64,000 nt of DNA from Flavobacterium quisquiliarum (GTDB taxonomy: Bacteria; Bacteroidota; Bacteroidia; Flavobacteriales; Flavobacteriaceae), in the NCBI RefSeq assembly GCF_019308285.1, contig NZ_WWEM01000012.1, forward strand, positions 186,001-250,000. Direction: 5' to 3'. Positions 17,500-26,844 of this stretch are shown piece after piece. How positions within the stretch are numbered: the first letter of the stretch is position 1; every line of letters starts with the position of its first letter. The notes under the pieces were generated by a model that did not search any database, was not told the DNA's origin, and saw nothing but the letters and a program-made list of their open reading frames with translations. The translations under genes were made by a program, and so were the position numbers.

Positions 17500-20400
17500 T
17501 TAAAGAGTAAGATTAAAACCAAATAGGTATGTTTTTGGCAATGGTAAATTACGTGTACCAGAATTAGCTGTATAAACTTCAGGATCAATACGATTTCCAG
17601 CAGCACTCCAATACCAGATATTATTCATTTGAAAAGTAAATTTTGCCGATGTAATATTCATTCGAGTTGCAAAAGCTTTTGGAATATTATATCCTAATGA
17701 AATGTTTCTTAGTTTAATATAATCGCCATCTACAACATTTGCAGTTGAATATCTCCATTGACTGCTTATAGTTGGTGCATAATTTCTAACACTTTCGTCA
17801 AAATCTACAAATAAACGAGTATTTCCATTTCTGTTTGTGTCAGTGTAACGATCTGTGATACCAGAAAGGTTTACAGCATCAGAACTCATATCGATAGTTT
17901 CTTTACGCATTACATTTCCTCCAGAGAAAACAAATAAGAAGTTTAAATCGAATTGTTTATATGAAAAACGCTGTGACAATGAACCTGTGTAAGTTGGCAT
18001 TAAAGTTCCCATATTTACTAAAGCATCTGGATTAGTAATTGTTTTTATGCTTGTCGAAACTGGATTTCCATTAGCATCAAAAGTAATCGATGGATTTCCA
18101 CTTTCATCCAAAACATACGGATAGCCATTTACCATTCCTCCGTATTGGTAAGCATATAAACTATTGAATAATTCACCTTCTAAAAAGTAATTACTTGGCG
18201 AAGAAACGTATTCAGAAGCTCTAGCTTCAGCTCTTGTTACTTTTTTAACTGTCGTTTTATTGAAGGCAAAAACCAAATTCGAATTAATACGGAAACTGCC
18301 ATTATTATACCATTCAGAACCAGCACTAAATTCTATACCTTTATTCAATAGTGCTCCGGCATTGATTCTTCTTGACAATGCTCCAACAGTAGGGTCAAGA
18401 TCTGTAGTTGCTAATAAATCGCTGCTATATTTACGATACACATCAATAGTACCATTTAATTTAGCACGGAACAAACTATAATCTACACCAATATTGGTAC
18501 TTTGAGTTTTTTCCCATCTCAACATCGGATTAGGCTGAGCAGTGATATTGGTATATTGTAAAGACTGATATAAGTTGTCATTTCTTCTCGTAGCAGTTAT
18601 ATAAGGTGTAGTGCTTTGATCTACGTTTCCGTTAATACCGTAAGTAGATCTCAATTTCAGCATACTTACCCATTTTACTTCTTTCATAAAATCTTCATTG
18701 CTGATGTTCCATCCTAAACCTGCAGACCATAATGGGCGGTTTTTGTATTTTGGATCTACTCCAAATAAATCGGCTTTATCAACACGGTAACTTCCAGTAA
18801 TGTTATATTTAGATAAATACGTATAACTAACAGTACTAAAAATTGAAAAGTAACGGTGTAATATTTCCTTCTGCGTTCGTCCCAAAGCCGCCAACGTTCT
18901 GTTGCTGCCAAATATATAGCTAGAAACTCCTGTCTGGCTTAGTGCAAGATTATTTAATACTGCAGAACTAAGTGTAACAGGATCATAACCATATCGCAAT
19001 TGTTCGATAGATCTTGGAACGAAAGTTTCGCGCATTTCAGTACCAACCAAAGCATTAACAGAGTGTTTGCCTTCTGCAAATTCTTGATTAAAATCTAATT
19101 GATTTCTAAAAGAATAATTACTTGCTTGAGAACTTGTCTGCATATATCTTCCTCCAGTTGAGAAACCGTCAACATAAGTATATACGTTTGTAGTTGGATT
19201 ATAGCCCGTCAGCGCATTGATTGCAGAACGCATTCTATAAGAATTAACATCAAGATACTGCTCTCTATCATTTTTTCTTACTTCGTACTGAAATTGTGTA
19301 CTATAACTTAAACCTTTCCATAATTTAGCTTTTATATTAGCGAAGGTTCTTAAACTCAATGAATTTTGTTCTTCAATACCTTCTCTAAGTGCATCTAAAA
19401 CATTAAAATTCGTTGATTTAAAGCCACTTAAACCAGCTAATTTTTCAACCATGGCCGGATTAAGAGCGCCACCAGATGTAAAACCGTCTCTAATTGATGC
19501 AAATGACGATTGTACTAAATTTCCGTTATCGTCTGTAATACGTTCGTATCTTTTTTGAATATCATAATTGCCAAGATCAAATTCCGTAACATCATCATTA
19601 CTATAAGTTCCATTTACTCCAAAAGTAGCATTTAACCAGTTGTTTACCTGAAAACTACTTTTAGCATAAAGATTAAAATTACGCCCCTCATTGTATTTAA
19701 TACGGCCTAATGATTTATCATAATTAAGTGACACATAAGTATTCTGCTTTGTGGTACTGCCTGAAAATGCAACATTGTAACGTTGTCTGAATTCTTTCTG
19801 CCAAACATTATCACGATAATCTTTATTATAATCGTTCTTTCTCCATTGTGCTAGAGTACTGCTATAAGTTGTATTATCAATTTTTCCCTCTTCCAGATTT
19901 CTATTTAACTGATAAAGCGGACTATAATATTTCGGATTACTGTTCCCAATATCTCCATAACTGCTAAACATGGTAGCTGTATCGGCAAATCTAGCTCTTT
20001 CTCTATTGTAAACCGCTTGCTCAAAGTCAATCATATCGCTAGTTGAAGCGTAATTCATATCTCTAAGATTTGGTTTATCTGAAATAAAGAAATCAGAGTT
20101 GATTGTTACTTTTAATTTGCCATTTCCTTTTTTAGTTGTTAAAACGATAATACCATTTGCCGCTCTTGAACCGTAAATAGAAGCCGCCGCCGCATCTTTA
20201 AGAACATCCACACTTTCAATATCATACGGATTAATTTCATCTAAAGTCAACTCTGTTGGCAAACCATCTATTACCACAAGCGGACTGTAGCCAACTTGAT
20301 CAGATGAAAAAGTACCAATACCTCTTAATATAGGCTGATCTGAACCAATGCCGCTTGGATTCTTTTGAAACATCAAACCCGCAACACGTCCTTCTATCGC

Positions 20401-21147
20401 ACTTGATAAATTGGAGTTGATGTTTTCGTTTAACGTTTTTTCATCAATTTTAGAAATTGCACCAGTAAAATTGCTTCTAGCAATAGTTTGATAACCAGTA
20501 ACGACTACTTCTTTCATAGCCGCAATTTTGTCTTCAACAATAATCGTAAAAGTATTTCGGCCATTAATAGCAATAGACTTTGTTTCAATTGTTAATCCCG
20601 AACACTCCAAAATTCCGTTAGAAGGTACATTTTCAAAAATAAAACCACCATCAAAATCGGTAATGCTTGTTCTATTCGTACCTGATAAAGTTACAGTAAC
20701 ACCCGGAAATGGCTCATTTTTATTGTTTGTAACTTTTCCGCTTACGCGGATTTGCTCGTTTCCCAAGCTTTCTGCTTTTTCTTTTGAGGAAGCTGCTACA
20801 ACAATAGTCTGATTAGCCAAATTGTATTTTAAATTCTGACCGCTGAAAATTTTATTTAAAGCTTCTTTTAATGTAGAATTCTTAACATTGATTGTAACCG
20901 GCTTAGCATCTTTCAGCATTTTTTGCGTGTACAAAACTTCGTAATTCGCTTGTTTTGCCACTTCTTTCAGTACCGTTTCAAGTGATGCGTCTTTAAAATT
21001 AATCGTAACATTTTGCGCCTGCCCTGAAAAACTGCAAAACAGCATAAAAAGCACAGCAAAAACATTTAAATAATTGGAAAAATTAAATCTGGGAATCTTT
21101 TCTCCAAGATTTTTGTAAGGTTTTTTTGGTTGTAAATTTAATTTCAT
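17500..21147 (-). CDS. SusC-family TonB-dependent transporter with STN signalling domain
   Basis: I use ATG at 21147 (1215 residues, MKLNLQPKKPYKNLG); an upstream TTG at 21174 is less likely. After a hydrophobic signal (about 25-45, ending SGQAQ) comes an STN domain (about 47-97, VTINFKDASLETVLKEVAKQANYEVLYTQ). Next are a carboxypeptidase-like domain (about 125-200), a plug with KEVVVTGYQTIARSNFTGAI and DIESVDVLKDAAAASIYGSRAANGIIVLTTKK, and a long barrel. The STN domain normally contacts a FecR protein and passes a substrate signal to the ECF sigma. Both partners lie just upstream (21283-23189), so this is an autoregulated uptake locus. A putative antisense RNA covers its 5' leader. Confidence 0.95.
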   Translation of the reverse strand: MKLNLQPKKPYKNLGEKIPRFNFSNYLNVFAVLFMLFCSFSGQAQNVTINFKDASLETVLKEVAKQANYEVLYTQKMLKDAKPVTINVKNSTLKEALNKIFSGQNLKYNLANQTIVVAASSKEKAESLGNEQIRVSGKVTNNKNEPFPGVTVTLSGTNRTSITDFDGGFIFENVPSNGILECSGLTIETKSIAINGRNTFTIIVEDKIAAMKEVVVTGYQTIARSNFTGAISKIDEKTLNENINSNLSSAIEGRVAGLMFQKNPSGIGSDQPILRGIGTFSSDQVGYSPLVVIDGLPTELTLDEINPYDIESVDVLKDAAAASIYGSRAANGIIVLTTKKGNGKLKVTINSDFFISDKPNLRDMNYASTSDMIDFEQAVYNRERARFADTATMFSSYGDIGNSNPKYYSPLYQLNRNLEEGKIDNTTYSSTLAQWRKNDYNKDYRDNVWQKEFRQRYNVAFSGSTTKQNTYVSLNYDKSLGRIKYNEGRNFNLYAKSSFQVNNWLNATFGVNGTYSNDDVTEFDLGNYDIQKRYERITDDNGNLVQSSFASIRDGFTSGGALNPAMVEKLAGLSGFKSTNFNVLDALREGIEEQNSLSLRTFANIKAKLWKGLSYSTQFQYEVRKNDREQYLDVNSYRMRSAINALTGYNPTTNVYTYVDGFSTGGRYMQTSSQASNYSFRNQLDFNQEFAEGKHSVNALVGTEMRETFVPRSIEQLRYGYDPVTLSSAVLNNLALSQTGVSSYIFGSNRTLAALGRTQKEILHRYFSIFSTVSYTYLSKYNITGSYRVDKADLFGVDPKYKNRPLWSAGLGWNISNEDFMKEVKWVSMLKLRSTYGINGNVDQSTTPYITATRRNDNLYQSLQYTNITAQPNPMLRWEKTQSTNIGVDYSLFRAKLNGTIDVYRKYSSDLLATTDLDPTVGALSRRINAGALLNKGIEFSAGSEWYNNGSFRINSNLVFAFNKTTVKKVTRAEARASEYVSSPSNYFLEGELFNSLYAYQYGGMVNGYPYVLDESGNPSITFDANGNPVSTSIKTITNPDALVNMGTLMPTYTGSLSQRFSYKQFDLNFLFVFSGGNVMRKETIDMSSDAVNLSGITDRYTDTNRNGNTRLFVDFDESVRNYAPTISSQWRYSTANVVDGDYIKLRNISLGYNIPKAFATRMNITSAKFTFQMNNIWYWSAAGNRIDPEVYTANSGTRNLPLPKTYLFGFNLTL

Positions 21148-21154
21148 ACATTTA
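21125..21154 (+). promoter_or_regulatory. Candidate antisense promoter opposite the susC 2 start
   Basis: TTTG (21125-21128), an 18-base spacer and TACATTTA (21147-21154) fit the Bacteroidota promoter TTTG-N-TAnnTTTG with one mismatch in the last base. It points toward the plus-strand terminator at 21215-21245. The first T pairs with the A of the SusC ATG. Confidence 0.45.
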
Positions 21155-21160
21155 CATTGG

Positions 21161-21246
21161 TTATAGTTAAACAATAGGTGGACAACTTATACTGGCTATA
21201 CACTTTTATAACAACCAGAAGCATCGCAACTGCTTCTGGTTTTTTA
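21161..21246 (+). ncRNA. Predicted cis-antisense sRNA in the fecR-susC gap (DonS-like)
   Basis: A plus-strand intrinsic terminator (stem CCAGAAGCA/TGCTTCTGG at 21215-21223 and 21231-21239, 7-base loop, six T) sits in the gap between the minus-strand fecR and susC genes. No plus-strand gene needs it. With the candidate promoter at 21125-21154 it defines an RNA of about 85 nt complementary to the susC 5' leader. Bacteroides polysaccharide loci with ECF/anti-sigma control carry comparable repressing antisense RNAs (DonS). The terminator is seen directly; transcript start and function are inferred. The locus at 55630-55722 has the same layout. Confidence 0.6.
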
Positions 21247-21282
21247 GTTTATAGTCTCAGTATATTCGAATAAACTTAAAAT

Positions 21283-22419
21283 TTAGGGATATACAATAAC
21301 TGTTTTTCCTTCAACCTTAAATTTGATATTACTAAACTCAAGTACTTTTAATACTTCAGATAAATTTTTATTTCTAAACGTACCGCCACTAAAACGAACA
21401 TCAGAGACATCGCCGTGATATTCAACTTTAATTCCGTACCAACGTTCCAGCTGTTTCATTACAGTTTTTAAATCAGCATTGTCAAATTTGAAACGGCCAT
21501 TTTTCCACGCAACCGCTTCTTCCGTATCTACTTCTCTCACTTTAATTTTAGAAAAACTCTCCGATACGTCAGACTGCTGTCCTGGTTTCAATATTGATTT
21601 TTGATTTTTGTACGTAACGGCTACACTTCCTTCGAGCAAAGTAGTTTTCACAACCGCTTCATTATTATAAGAATGAACATTGAAATGCGTTCCCAATACT
21701 TCAATTGACTGGTTATCCGATTTTACAATAAAAGGTTTGTTTTTATTTTTGGCCACTTCAAAATAAGCTTCCCCTTCTAACTCAACGACTCTTTTATCTC
21801 CGTTAAACTGTGTCGGGTATTTAATTGATGACACCGCATTTAAATATACTTTGGTTCCATCAGCCAAAACAATATTGTACTGTCCTCCTGTTGGAGTTGA
21901 AAGTGTATTAAATGAATTATCATCTTTAGCACCAGCTGCATTTGGATTGATGATATAAGTAATTTCTCCATTTGCGTTCATTTTGATTGTCACTTCATCT
22001 TCTTCTCCTTCTTGGGCAATAGTATCTTTTGCTGTAATTTCAGAAAGTACAATTTGTTTTCCGTTCGAAAGTGTCAACACTCCTCTTGTACCTCCCGGAG
22101 CAATTTCCTGTGGTTTTGCAGTAACTTGAACCGCTTTTTCTTTTTGTTGTGAAAAGTAAAATATTCCTGTGCCTAATACTACAGCAATTGAAGCTGCAAC
22201 AGCTATACGAGGCCAAAGACGGACTACCTTTGTTTCTTCCTGCAGTGGTAATTTCGATTTTAAAAGCTGATAACTATCTTCCAGCTCATATTCGTTAAGC
22301 TGTAAATTGTTATTAGAAGCTTTATGCAGATACCAAGCATCCAGTTTGTCTTTATCTTCATTTGATAAAGTACCGTCCTGATATTTTTTAAGCAATTCTG
22401 AGATTTGGGTTTTATTCAT
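21283..22419 (-). CDS. FecR-family anti-sigma factor
   Basis: This 378-residue inner-membrane protein holds its ECF sigma until signalled by the STN domain of the cognate SusC. It has a cytoplasmic N-terminal helix region (1-68, MNKTQISELLKKYQDGTLSNEDK), one membrane helix (about 70-88, RIAVAASIAVVLGTGIFYF), a periplasmic FecR domain (about 170-260, GGQYNIVLADGTKVYLNAVSS) and a C-terminal DUF4974 domain (about 308-378, RFKFDNADLKTVMKQLERWYGIKVEY). Length is typical. It follows the sigma gene (22620-23189) by 200 bp and precedes SusC 2. Confidence 0.95.
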   Translation of the reverse strand: MNKTQISELLKKYQDGTLSNEDKDKLDAWYLHKASNNNLQLNEYELEDSYQLLKSKLPLQEETKVVRLWPRIAVAASIAVVLGTGIFYFSQQKEKAVQVTAKPQEIAPGGTRGVLTLSNGKQIVLSEITAKDTIAQEGEEDEVTIKMNANGEITYIINPNAAGAKDDNSFNTLSTPTGGQYNIVLADGTKVYLNAVSSIKYPTQFNGDKRVVELEGEAYFEVAKNKNKPFIVKSDNQSIEVLGTHFNVHSYNNEAVVKTTLLEGSVAVTYKNQKSILKPGQQSDVSESFSKIKVREVDTEEAVAWKNGRFKFDNADLKTVMKQLERWYGIKVEYHGDVSDVRFSGGTFRNKNLSEVLKVLEFSNIKFKVEGKTVIVYP

Positions 22420-22619
22420 AATTACAACACGAAATTTTGTCTTGTTTAATAGTAAGACAGTTAGAAAGTGCTTTTGTCATAGACAAAAACAAAAAAAAAT
22501 TAAAAAAACATTATTATATCTTTAACAAATTGAGAAAAACGTTAGCTTTCTATTTACTAATGAACGAGTTACAGAATTGAAAAACATTCAAAAAAATTAA
22601 GAAAAAGCATGAAAATAAT

Positions 22620-23189
22620 TTACCAAACAAACAGATTCATCATAGATTTTAGCTTTTCTCGAAGAATTTTAAGCGAATTATACACTTGTTGCTTGGCTGT
22701 TTTATCCGTAATATTCAATTGAAGTGCAATTTCATCATACGAAAGCTCTTCCACTTTTCTTAACAGAAAAACTTCACGCATCTTTTCAGGAAGCAAAGCA
22801 ATTTCTTTGGCAATAATAGCTTCTAATTCCTTTTCTCGAAGATCAGAATCGGCAAAAACATAATCATCTTCTATGAAATTTGAGATCGAATCAGCATAAC
22901 GCGAAACAACTTTTTCATGCGCAATATGATTGAGTACTCTGTTTTTTACCGCTTTGTATAAATAAGAAGAAAGTGATCCTGTAATGTTTAATTCAGAGCG
23001 TTTATTCCAAATAGAAAGAAAGACTTCTTGTACTACATCATTGGCTTCATCTTGATTTTCAAGAATTTTATAAGCATGATTAATTAAAAGTTTGGAATAA
23101 CGCTCAAAAATTTCTGTATACGCCAACTGATTATCTTCTTTGAGAAGATTTAATAAGAAATCATCAGTATATTCGTTATAAACAGACAT
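22620..23189 (-). CDS. ECF (FecI-like) RNA polymerase sigma factor
   Basis: A 189-residue sigma factor with region 2 at about residues 25-95 (DEANDVVQEVFLSIWNKRSELN, SLSSYLYKAVKNRVLNHIAHE) and region 4 at about 130-182 (LPEKMREVFLLRKVEELSYDEIALQLNITDKTAKQQVYNSLKILREKL). It heads the locus sigma-FecR-SusC-SusD-protease-DUF3347, and presumably activates SusC transcription when FecR releases it. It is divergent from the AraC gene at 23377. Confidence 0.94.
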   Translation of the reverse strand: MSVYNEYTDDFLLNLLKEDNQLAYTEIFERYSKLLINHAYKILENQDEANDVVQEVFLSIWNKRSELNITGSLSSYLYKAVKNRVLNHIAHEKVVSRYADSISNFIEDDYVFADSDLREKELEAIIAKEIALLPEKMREVFLLRKVEELSYDEIALQLNITDKTAKQQVYNSLKILREKLKSMMNLFVW

Positions 23190-23376
23190 TAAATTGAAGG
23201 GTTGCTAATCAAAAAGGCAATATTAAACATTTTTTATGTTAAAAGCTAAAAGATGATGCAGTACAAATTTTAGTTTAAAATAAATCTAAATGAATTTATA
23301 CTGAATTATAATCTATTTAGACTCTAAAAAATAAATCTTAACTTTTCACACATTTTACCCGAAAAAACATTATTCC

Positions 23377-24255
23377 ATGACAACCGACATCCTTGAGCTT
23401 AACGATTGCATTGTTTTAATTGAACATTCGAACACAACAAAAACTATAGTTCAAAAATGCGAAATAGACGGCGACGCGCTTGGCTTTGCCTTTTATGGAT
23501 CAGGAAATGTTGAACTGGAAATCAAACACAATAATCAGACAAAATACCTAATGAACACCACTGGTTTGGCGATTTGTTTTTTCGGCAATCAAAAAGTCGA
23601 ATTCTCCCATAAAATTGAACCCGATAAACCTTTACAGTCTATTAGTATTTTTACCAAACTGAAAAATCTCAATTCACTTCCTCAAGCAGAAAAAGAGATT
23701 TTTGAGAATTATTTACCGCAATTATTGCGTCCAAAAGAACATTTTGTAAAAGGTCCGTCATTTTACATGACACTCGAAATGCAATTGGCTGTCCAAAAAA
23801 TTTTCAATACATCCTACACAGGAAACGCACGTTTACTGTTTTTAAAAAGTCAGGTCAACGAACTTCTTGCTCATTTTTATGCGCTTCTGGCTTCTGAAAA
23901 AAAACCTGATTTATCTGAAACCGATAAAAACAAACTTTTTCAAGCGAAAGAAATTGTCACCATCAACTACTCTTCTCCACCATCTATTACTCAATTGTCT
24001 CAAATGGTTGGGCTCAACAGTAATAAATTAAAGAAAAATTTTAAAGAACTTTTTGGAATTCCGGTTTTTAAATTTGTTCAGGAAGAACGATTAAACAAAG
24101 CATACGAATTACTCCGCGAAAGCGAAAAAACAGTTCAGGAATCCGCTTGGGAAGTCGGCTACGAAAGTCTGAGTTCTTTTTCGAATGCGTTTCATAAAAA
24201 ATTCGGCATGCGTCCGAATGAAGTGAAACAGCAATTCTTTTCAAACAAATCATAA
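23377..24255 (+). CDS. AraC-family transcriptional regulator
   Basis: The 292-residue protein has an N-terminal sensory half (about 1-175) without recognisable ligand motif. The C-terminal double helix-turn-helix (about 187-288) shows SITQLSQMVGLNSNKLKKNFKELFGIPVFKFVQEERLNKAYELL and VQESAWEVGYESLSSFSNAFHKKFGMRPNEVK. The overall layout is like PchR-type regulators. It lies 74 bp upstream of, and on the same strand as, the NmrA-like reductase gene, which is its most likely target or partner. Confidence 0.92.
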   Translation: MTTDILELNDCIVLIEHSNTTKTIVQKCEIDGDALGFAFYGSGNVELEIKHNNQTKYLMNTTGLAICFFGNQKVEFSHKIEPDKPLQSISIFTKLKNLNSLPQAEKEIFENYLPQLLRPKEHFVKGPSFYMTLEMQLAVQKIFNTSYTGNARLLFLKSQVNELLAHFYALLASEKKPDLSETDKNKLFQAKEIVTINYSSPPSITQLSQMVGLNSNKLKKNFKELFGIPVFKFVQEERLNKAYELLRESEKTVQESAWEVGYESLSSFSNAFHKKFGMRPNEVKQQFFSNKS

Positions 24256-24329
24256 TTCTTTTGAGACAAATGATTGTATTTTAATCTAGGCAACTTTGTA
24301 TCAGTAATCATCATTAAAAAACTATTGAT

Positions 24330-25160
24330 ATGAAAAAGAAAATTTTAGTTCTAGGATCCAATGGAAAAACAGGACGCAGAGTTGTAAAAAGATTAGAAAA
24401 TAATCCTGAAGTCGAAATTCGTTTAGGTTCAAGAAATGAAACCATTCCTTTTGACTGGGAAAATCCAGAAACTTGGCAAAATGCTGTAAAAGATATCGAT
24501 ACAGCTTATATCACTTTTCAACCTGATTTAGCCGTTCCTTTTGCAGCAGAAGCTATAGAAAATTTTACCAAACTTGCCACAGCATCAGGAGTGCAAAAAA
24601 TCGTTCTGCTTTCGGGAAGAGGCGAAAAAGAAGCTCAGGTTTGCGAAGAAATAGTAAAACAAAATGCTAAAAACTGGACTATAATTCGCGCCAGCTGGTT
24701 CAATCAAAACTTTAGCGAAAGCTTTTTCTTGGATCCAATTCTCTATGGAATTGTAGCTTTACCAAGAACAGAAGCACTAGAACCTTTTACCGATGCAGAT
24801 GATATTGCTGATGTTGCTGTTGAAGCTCTCTTAAACGAAAACCATAACGGAAAAACTTACGAATTGACTGGGCCGAGATTGTTAACTTTTAAAGATGCAG
24901 TAAACGAAATTGCCAATGCAAGCGGCAGAAATATTAGCTTTCAAGCATTAAGTCTGGAAGAATATAAGCAAATGCTACAAGAATATCAGGTTCCAGAAGA
25001 TCATATTTGGTTAGTAAATTATCTATTTGAACAGGTTTTAGACGGAAGAAATTCGAGTATTACATTTGACATTGAGAAGATTCTAGGAAGAAAAGCAAAA
25101 GATTTTAGCGCTTACGCAGAAGAAACAGCTAAAAGCGGAATTTGGAATCCTGAAAACTAA
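24330..25160 (+). CDS. NmrA-like NAD(P)-binding protein (atypical SDR)
   Basis: The 276-residue protein has a Rossmann start with GSNGKTG (residues 9-15, the GxxGxxG of atypical SDRs). Later blocks YITFQPDLAVP, VLLSGRGEKEAQVCEEIVK and TIIRASWFNQNF replace the YxxxK catalytic motif. Such proteins are quinone/azo-type reductases or redox-sensing regulators; the reaction cannot be fixed from sequence. It sits directly after the AraC regulator and before the FAD monooxygenase, suggesting a small redox module induced by xenobiotics or aromatic compounds. Confidence 0.85.
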   Translation: MKKKILVLGSNGKTGRRVVKRLENNPEVEIRLGSRNETIPFDWENPETWQNAVKDIDTAYITFQPDLAVPFAAEAIENFTKLATASGVQKIVLLSGRGEKEAQVCEEIVKQNAKNWTIIRASWFNQNFSESFFLDPILYGIVALPRTEALEPFTDADDIADVAVEALLNENHNGKTYELTGPRLLTFKDAVNEIANASGRNISFQALSLEEYKQMLQEYQVPEDHIWLVNYLFEQVLDGRNSSITFDIEKILGRKAKDFSAYAEETAKSGIWNPEN

Positions 25161-25230
25161 AAAACTTAATGCTGCTATACCTTCAAAATCCATAACAGAA
25201 TTATATTCTTATAGTCTTAAAATATTTCTC

Positions 25231-25238
25231 TAATTTTG
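25231..25238 (+). promoter_or_regulatory. Candidate -7 element for the FAD monooxygenase
   Basis: TAATTTTG matches TAnnTTTG and lies 41 bases before the ATG at 25280. No clear -33 TTTG is visible. Confidence 0.4.
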
Positions 25239-25279
25239 CCCGCCTTTAGGAACTAATTTTCAAAAGGAAAAACTTCAAT

Positions 25280-26707
25280 ATGTGGACTATTTGTGAGGAA
25301 TGCCAAGGACGCGGTAAAAAAAGCCGAAGACTCAGCAAAAAAGTACGGCTTGATTATCAAATTGAGATGGAACAGTTTGAAAAATCAGATCAACAAGGCA
25401 CAGAACCTGTTCGTCCTAAAGCTCCTTTATACACCTGCCCAAAATGTCACGGATCTGGTTTAACTGCTTCTGGTACTTATCCTAAAGCAGATATTGAAAA
25501 TTTTCCTCATGTTGCTATTATTGGTGCGGGTATTGGTGGTGTTGCGCTGGCTGTTGCATGCTTACATCGTGGCATTCCTTTTAGCCTTTATGAACGCGAT
25601 CTTAATTTTGACGCACGTTCTCAAGGTTACGGACTGACTTTACAACAAGCCAGTAAAGCAATGGAAGGTTTCGGAATTACAGCTTTAAATGAAGGCGTAG
25701 TTTCAACGAAACATATTGTTCACAATACAGAAGGAAAAATAGTTGCTGAATGGGGTTTTAGAAAATGGCTTGAAAATGACATAAATGCATCGCCAAAACG
25801 AACAAATATTCATATTGCTCGACAAGCTTTGCGTCAAGCTTTATTAAATCAGCTTGAAAGCAGTGACACAGTAAAATGGGGACACCAACTATTAGATTTT
25901 ACACCATCACCAAAAGGGATTGATTTACGTTTTCAGGTTAACGGAGAAATAAAAGATGTTAAGGCAGACATTCTAGTCGGTGCTGATGGAATTCGAAGTG
26001 CAGTTCGCAGACTTTTAATTGGCGAAGAAAAGACTCCCTTACGTTATTTAGGCTGCATTGTGATATTAGGAATTTGTCCTTTAAATGCTTTAAAAGACAT
26101 TGAAAGTCCGTTATTAGATTCGGCTACTGTTTTTCAGACTGCCAATGGAAACGAACGTATTTATATGATGCCTTATACATCTGATTCGATTATGTGGCAA
26201 CTTAGTTTTCCAATTCCTGAAAAAGAGGCTAAAACTTTAAGCATCCAAGGAACAAAAGCTTTAAAAGAAGAAGCCTGTAGAAGAACACAATGGCACAATC
26301 CAATTCCGAAAATATTAGAAGCAACGCAAGAAGCTCAGATTTCAGGTTATCCTGTTTATGATCGTGAACTGATCCATAGAGAATTACTAGAAAACGCAGG
26401 TTCTGTAACGCTTATTGGTGATGCAGCGCATCCTATGAGTCCATTTAAAGGTCAGGGAGCTAATCAAGCTTTATTGGATGCACTTTCGCTGGCTCGTGAA
26501 ATTGCAAGAGGCTGTAAATCCCCGATGCATTGGAAGGAAAAAGGCGTTAGAGAAAGTGCTTTAGAACAATTTGAATCAGAAATGATTGAACGAAGTGCTT
26601 CTAAAGTGAAAGATTCTGCCGCTGCTGCTGCATTTCTCCATTCTGATATAGCCCTTTATGAAAGCAACGAACCAAGGGGAAAATGTCTAAAAAGAAACCG
26701 GAAATAA
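25280..26707 (+). CDS. FAD-dependent monooxygenase with N-terminal DnaJ-type zinc ribbon
   Basis: The 475-residue protein starts with two CxxCxGxG motifs (CEECQGRG at 5-12, CPKCHGSG at 53-60) separated by a charged linker, as in the zinc centre of DnaJ. A class A flavin monooxygenase follows: VAIIGAGIGG (78-87) binds FAD, GADGIRSAVRRLL is the DG motif (about 233-245), and LIGDAAHPMSPFKGQGANQALLDA (about 383-406) is the GD motif. Such enzymes hydroxylate aromatic or antibiotic substrates with NAD(P)H and oxygen; TetX is a relative by fold. ATG at 25280 is supported because the first Cys pair would be lost with a later start. Confidence 0.9.
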   Translation: MWTICEECQGRGKKSRRLSKKVRLDYQIEMEQFEKSDQQGTEPVRPKAPLYTCPKCHGSGLTASGTYPKADIENFPHVAIIGAGIGGVALAVACLHRGIPFSLYERDLNFDARSQGYGLTLQQASKAMEGFGITALNEGVVSTKHIVHNTEGKIVAEWGFRKWLENDINASPKRTNIHIARQALRQALLNQLESSDTVKWGHQLLDFTPSPKGIDLRFQVNGEIKDVKADILVGADGIRSAVRRLLIGEEKTPLRYLGCIVILGICPLNALKDIESPLLDSATVFQTANGNERIYMMPYTSDSIMWQLSFPIPEKEAKTLSIQGTKALKEEACRRTQWHNPIPKILEATQEAQISGYPVYDRELIHRELLENAGSVTLIGDAAHPMSPFKGQGANQALLDALSLAREIARGCKSPMHWKEKGVRESALEQFESEMIERSASKVKDSAAAAAFLHSDIALYESNEPRGKCLKRNRK

Positions 26708-26793
26708 CAGTCATAATTTTCTACAGTAATTACAATAATCAATCAAGAATCAACAACTAACGTTTTACAGCTATCAAATTGGTTTAAAATAAA

Positions 26794-26826
26794 AAAAACT
26801 CCAAAATCTTTGACTTTGGAGTTTTT
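26794..26826. terminator. Bidirectional terminator between convergent genes
   Basis: AACTCCAAA pairs with TTTGGAGTT (26797-26805 with 26815-26823). A-runs lie on the left and T-runs on the right, so it can act on both strands, for the monooxygenase (+) and the small secreted protein gene (-). Confidence 0.85.
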
Positions 26827-26844
26827 TAATATTATTTGTAAATC

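Noticed and set aside
16071..17606. Longer SusD gene starting at 17606
   Set aside because: The extra 37 residues overlap the SusC gene and precede a perfect lipoprotein signal starting at 17495.
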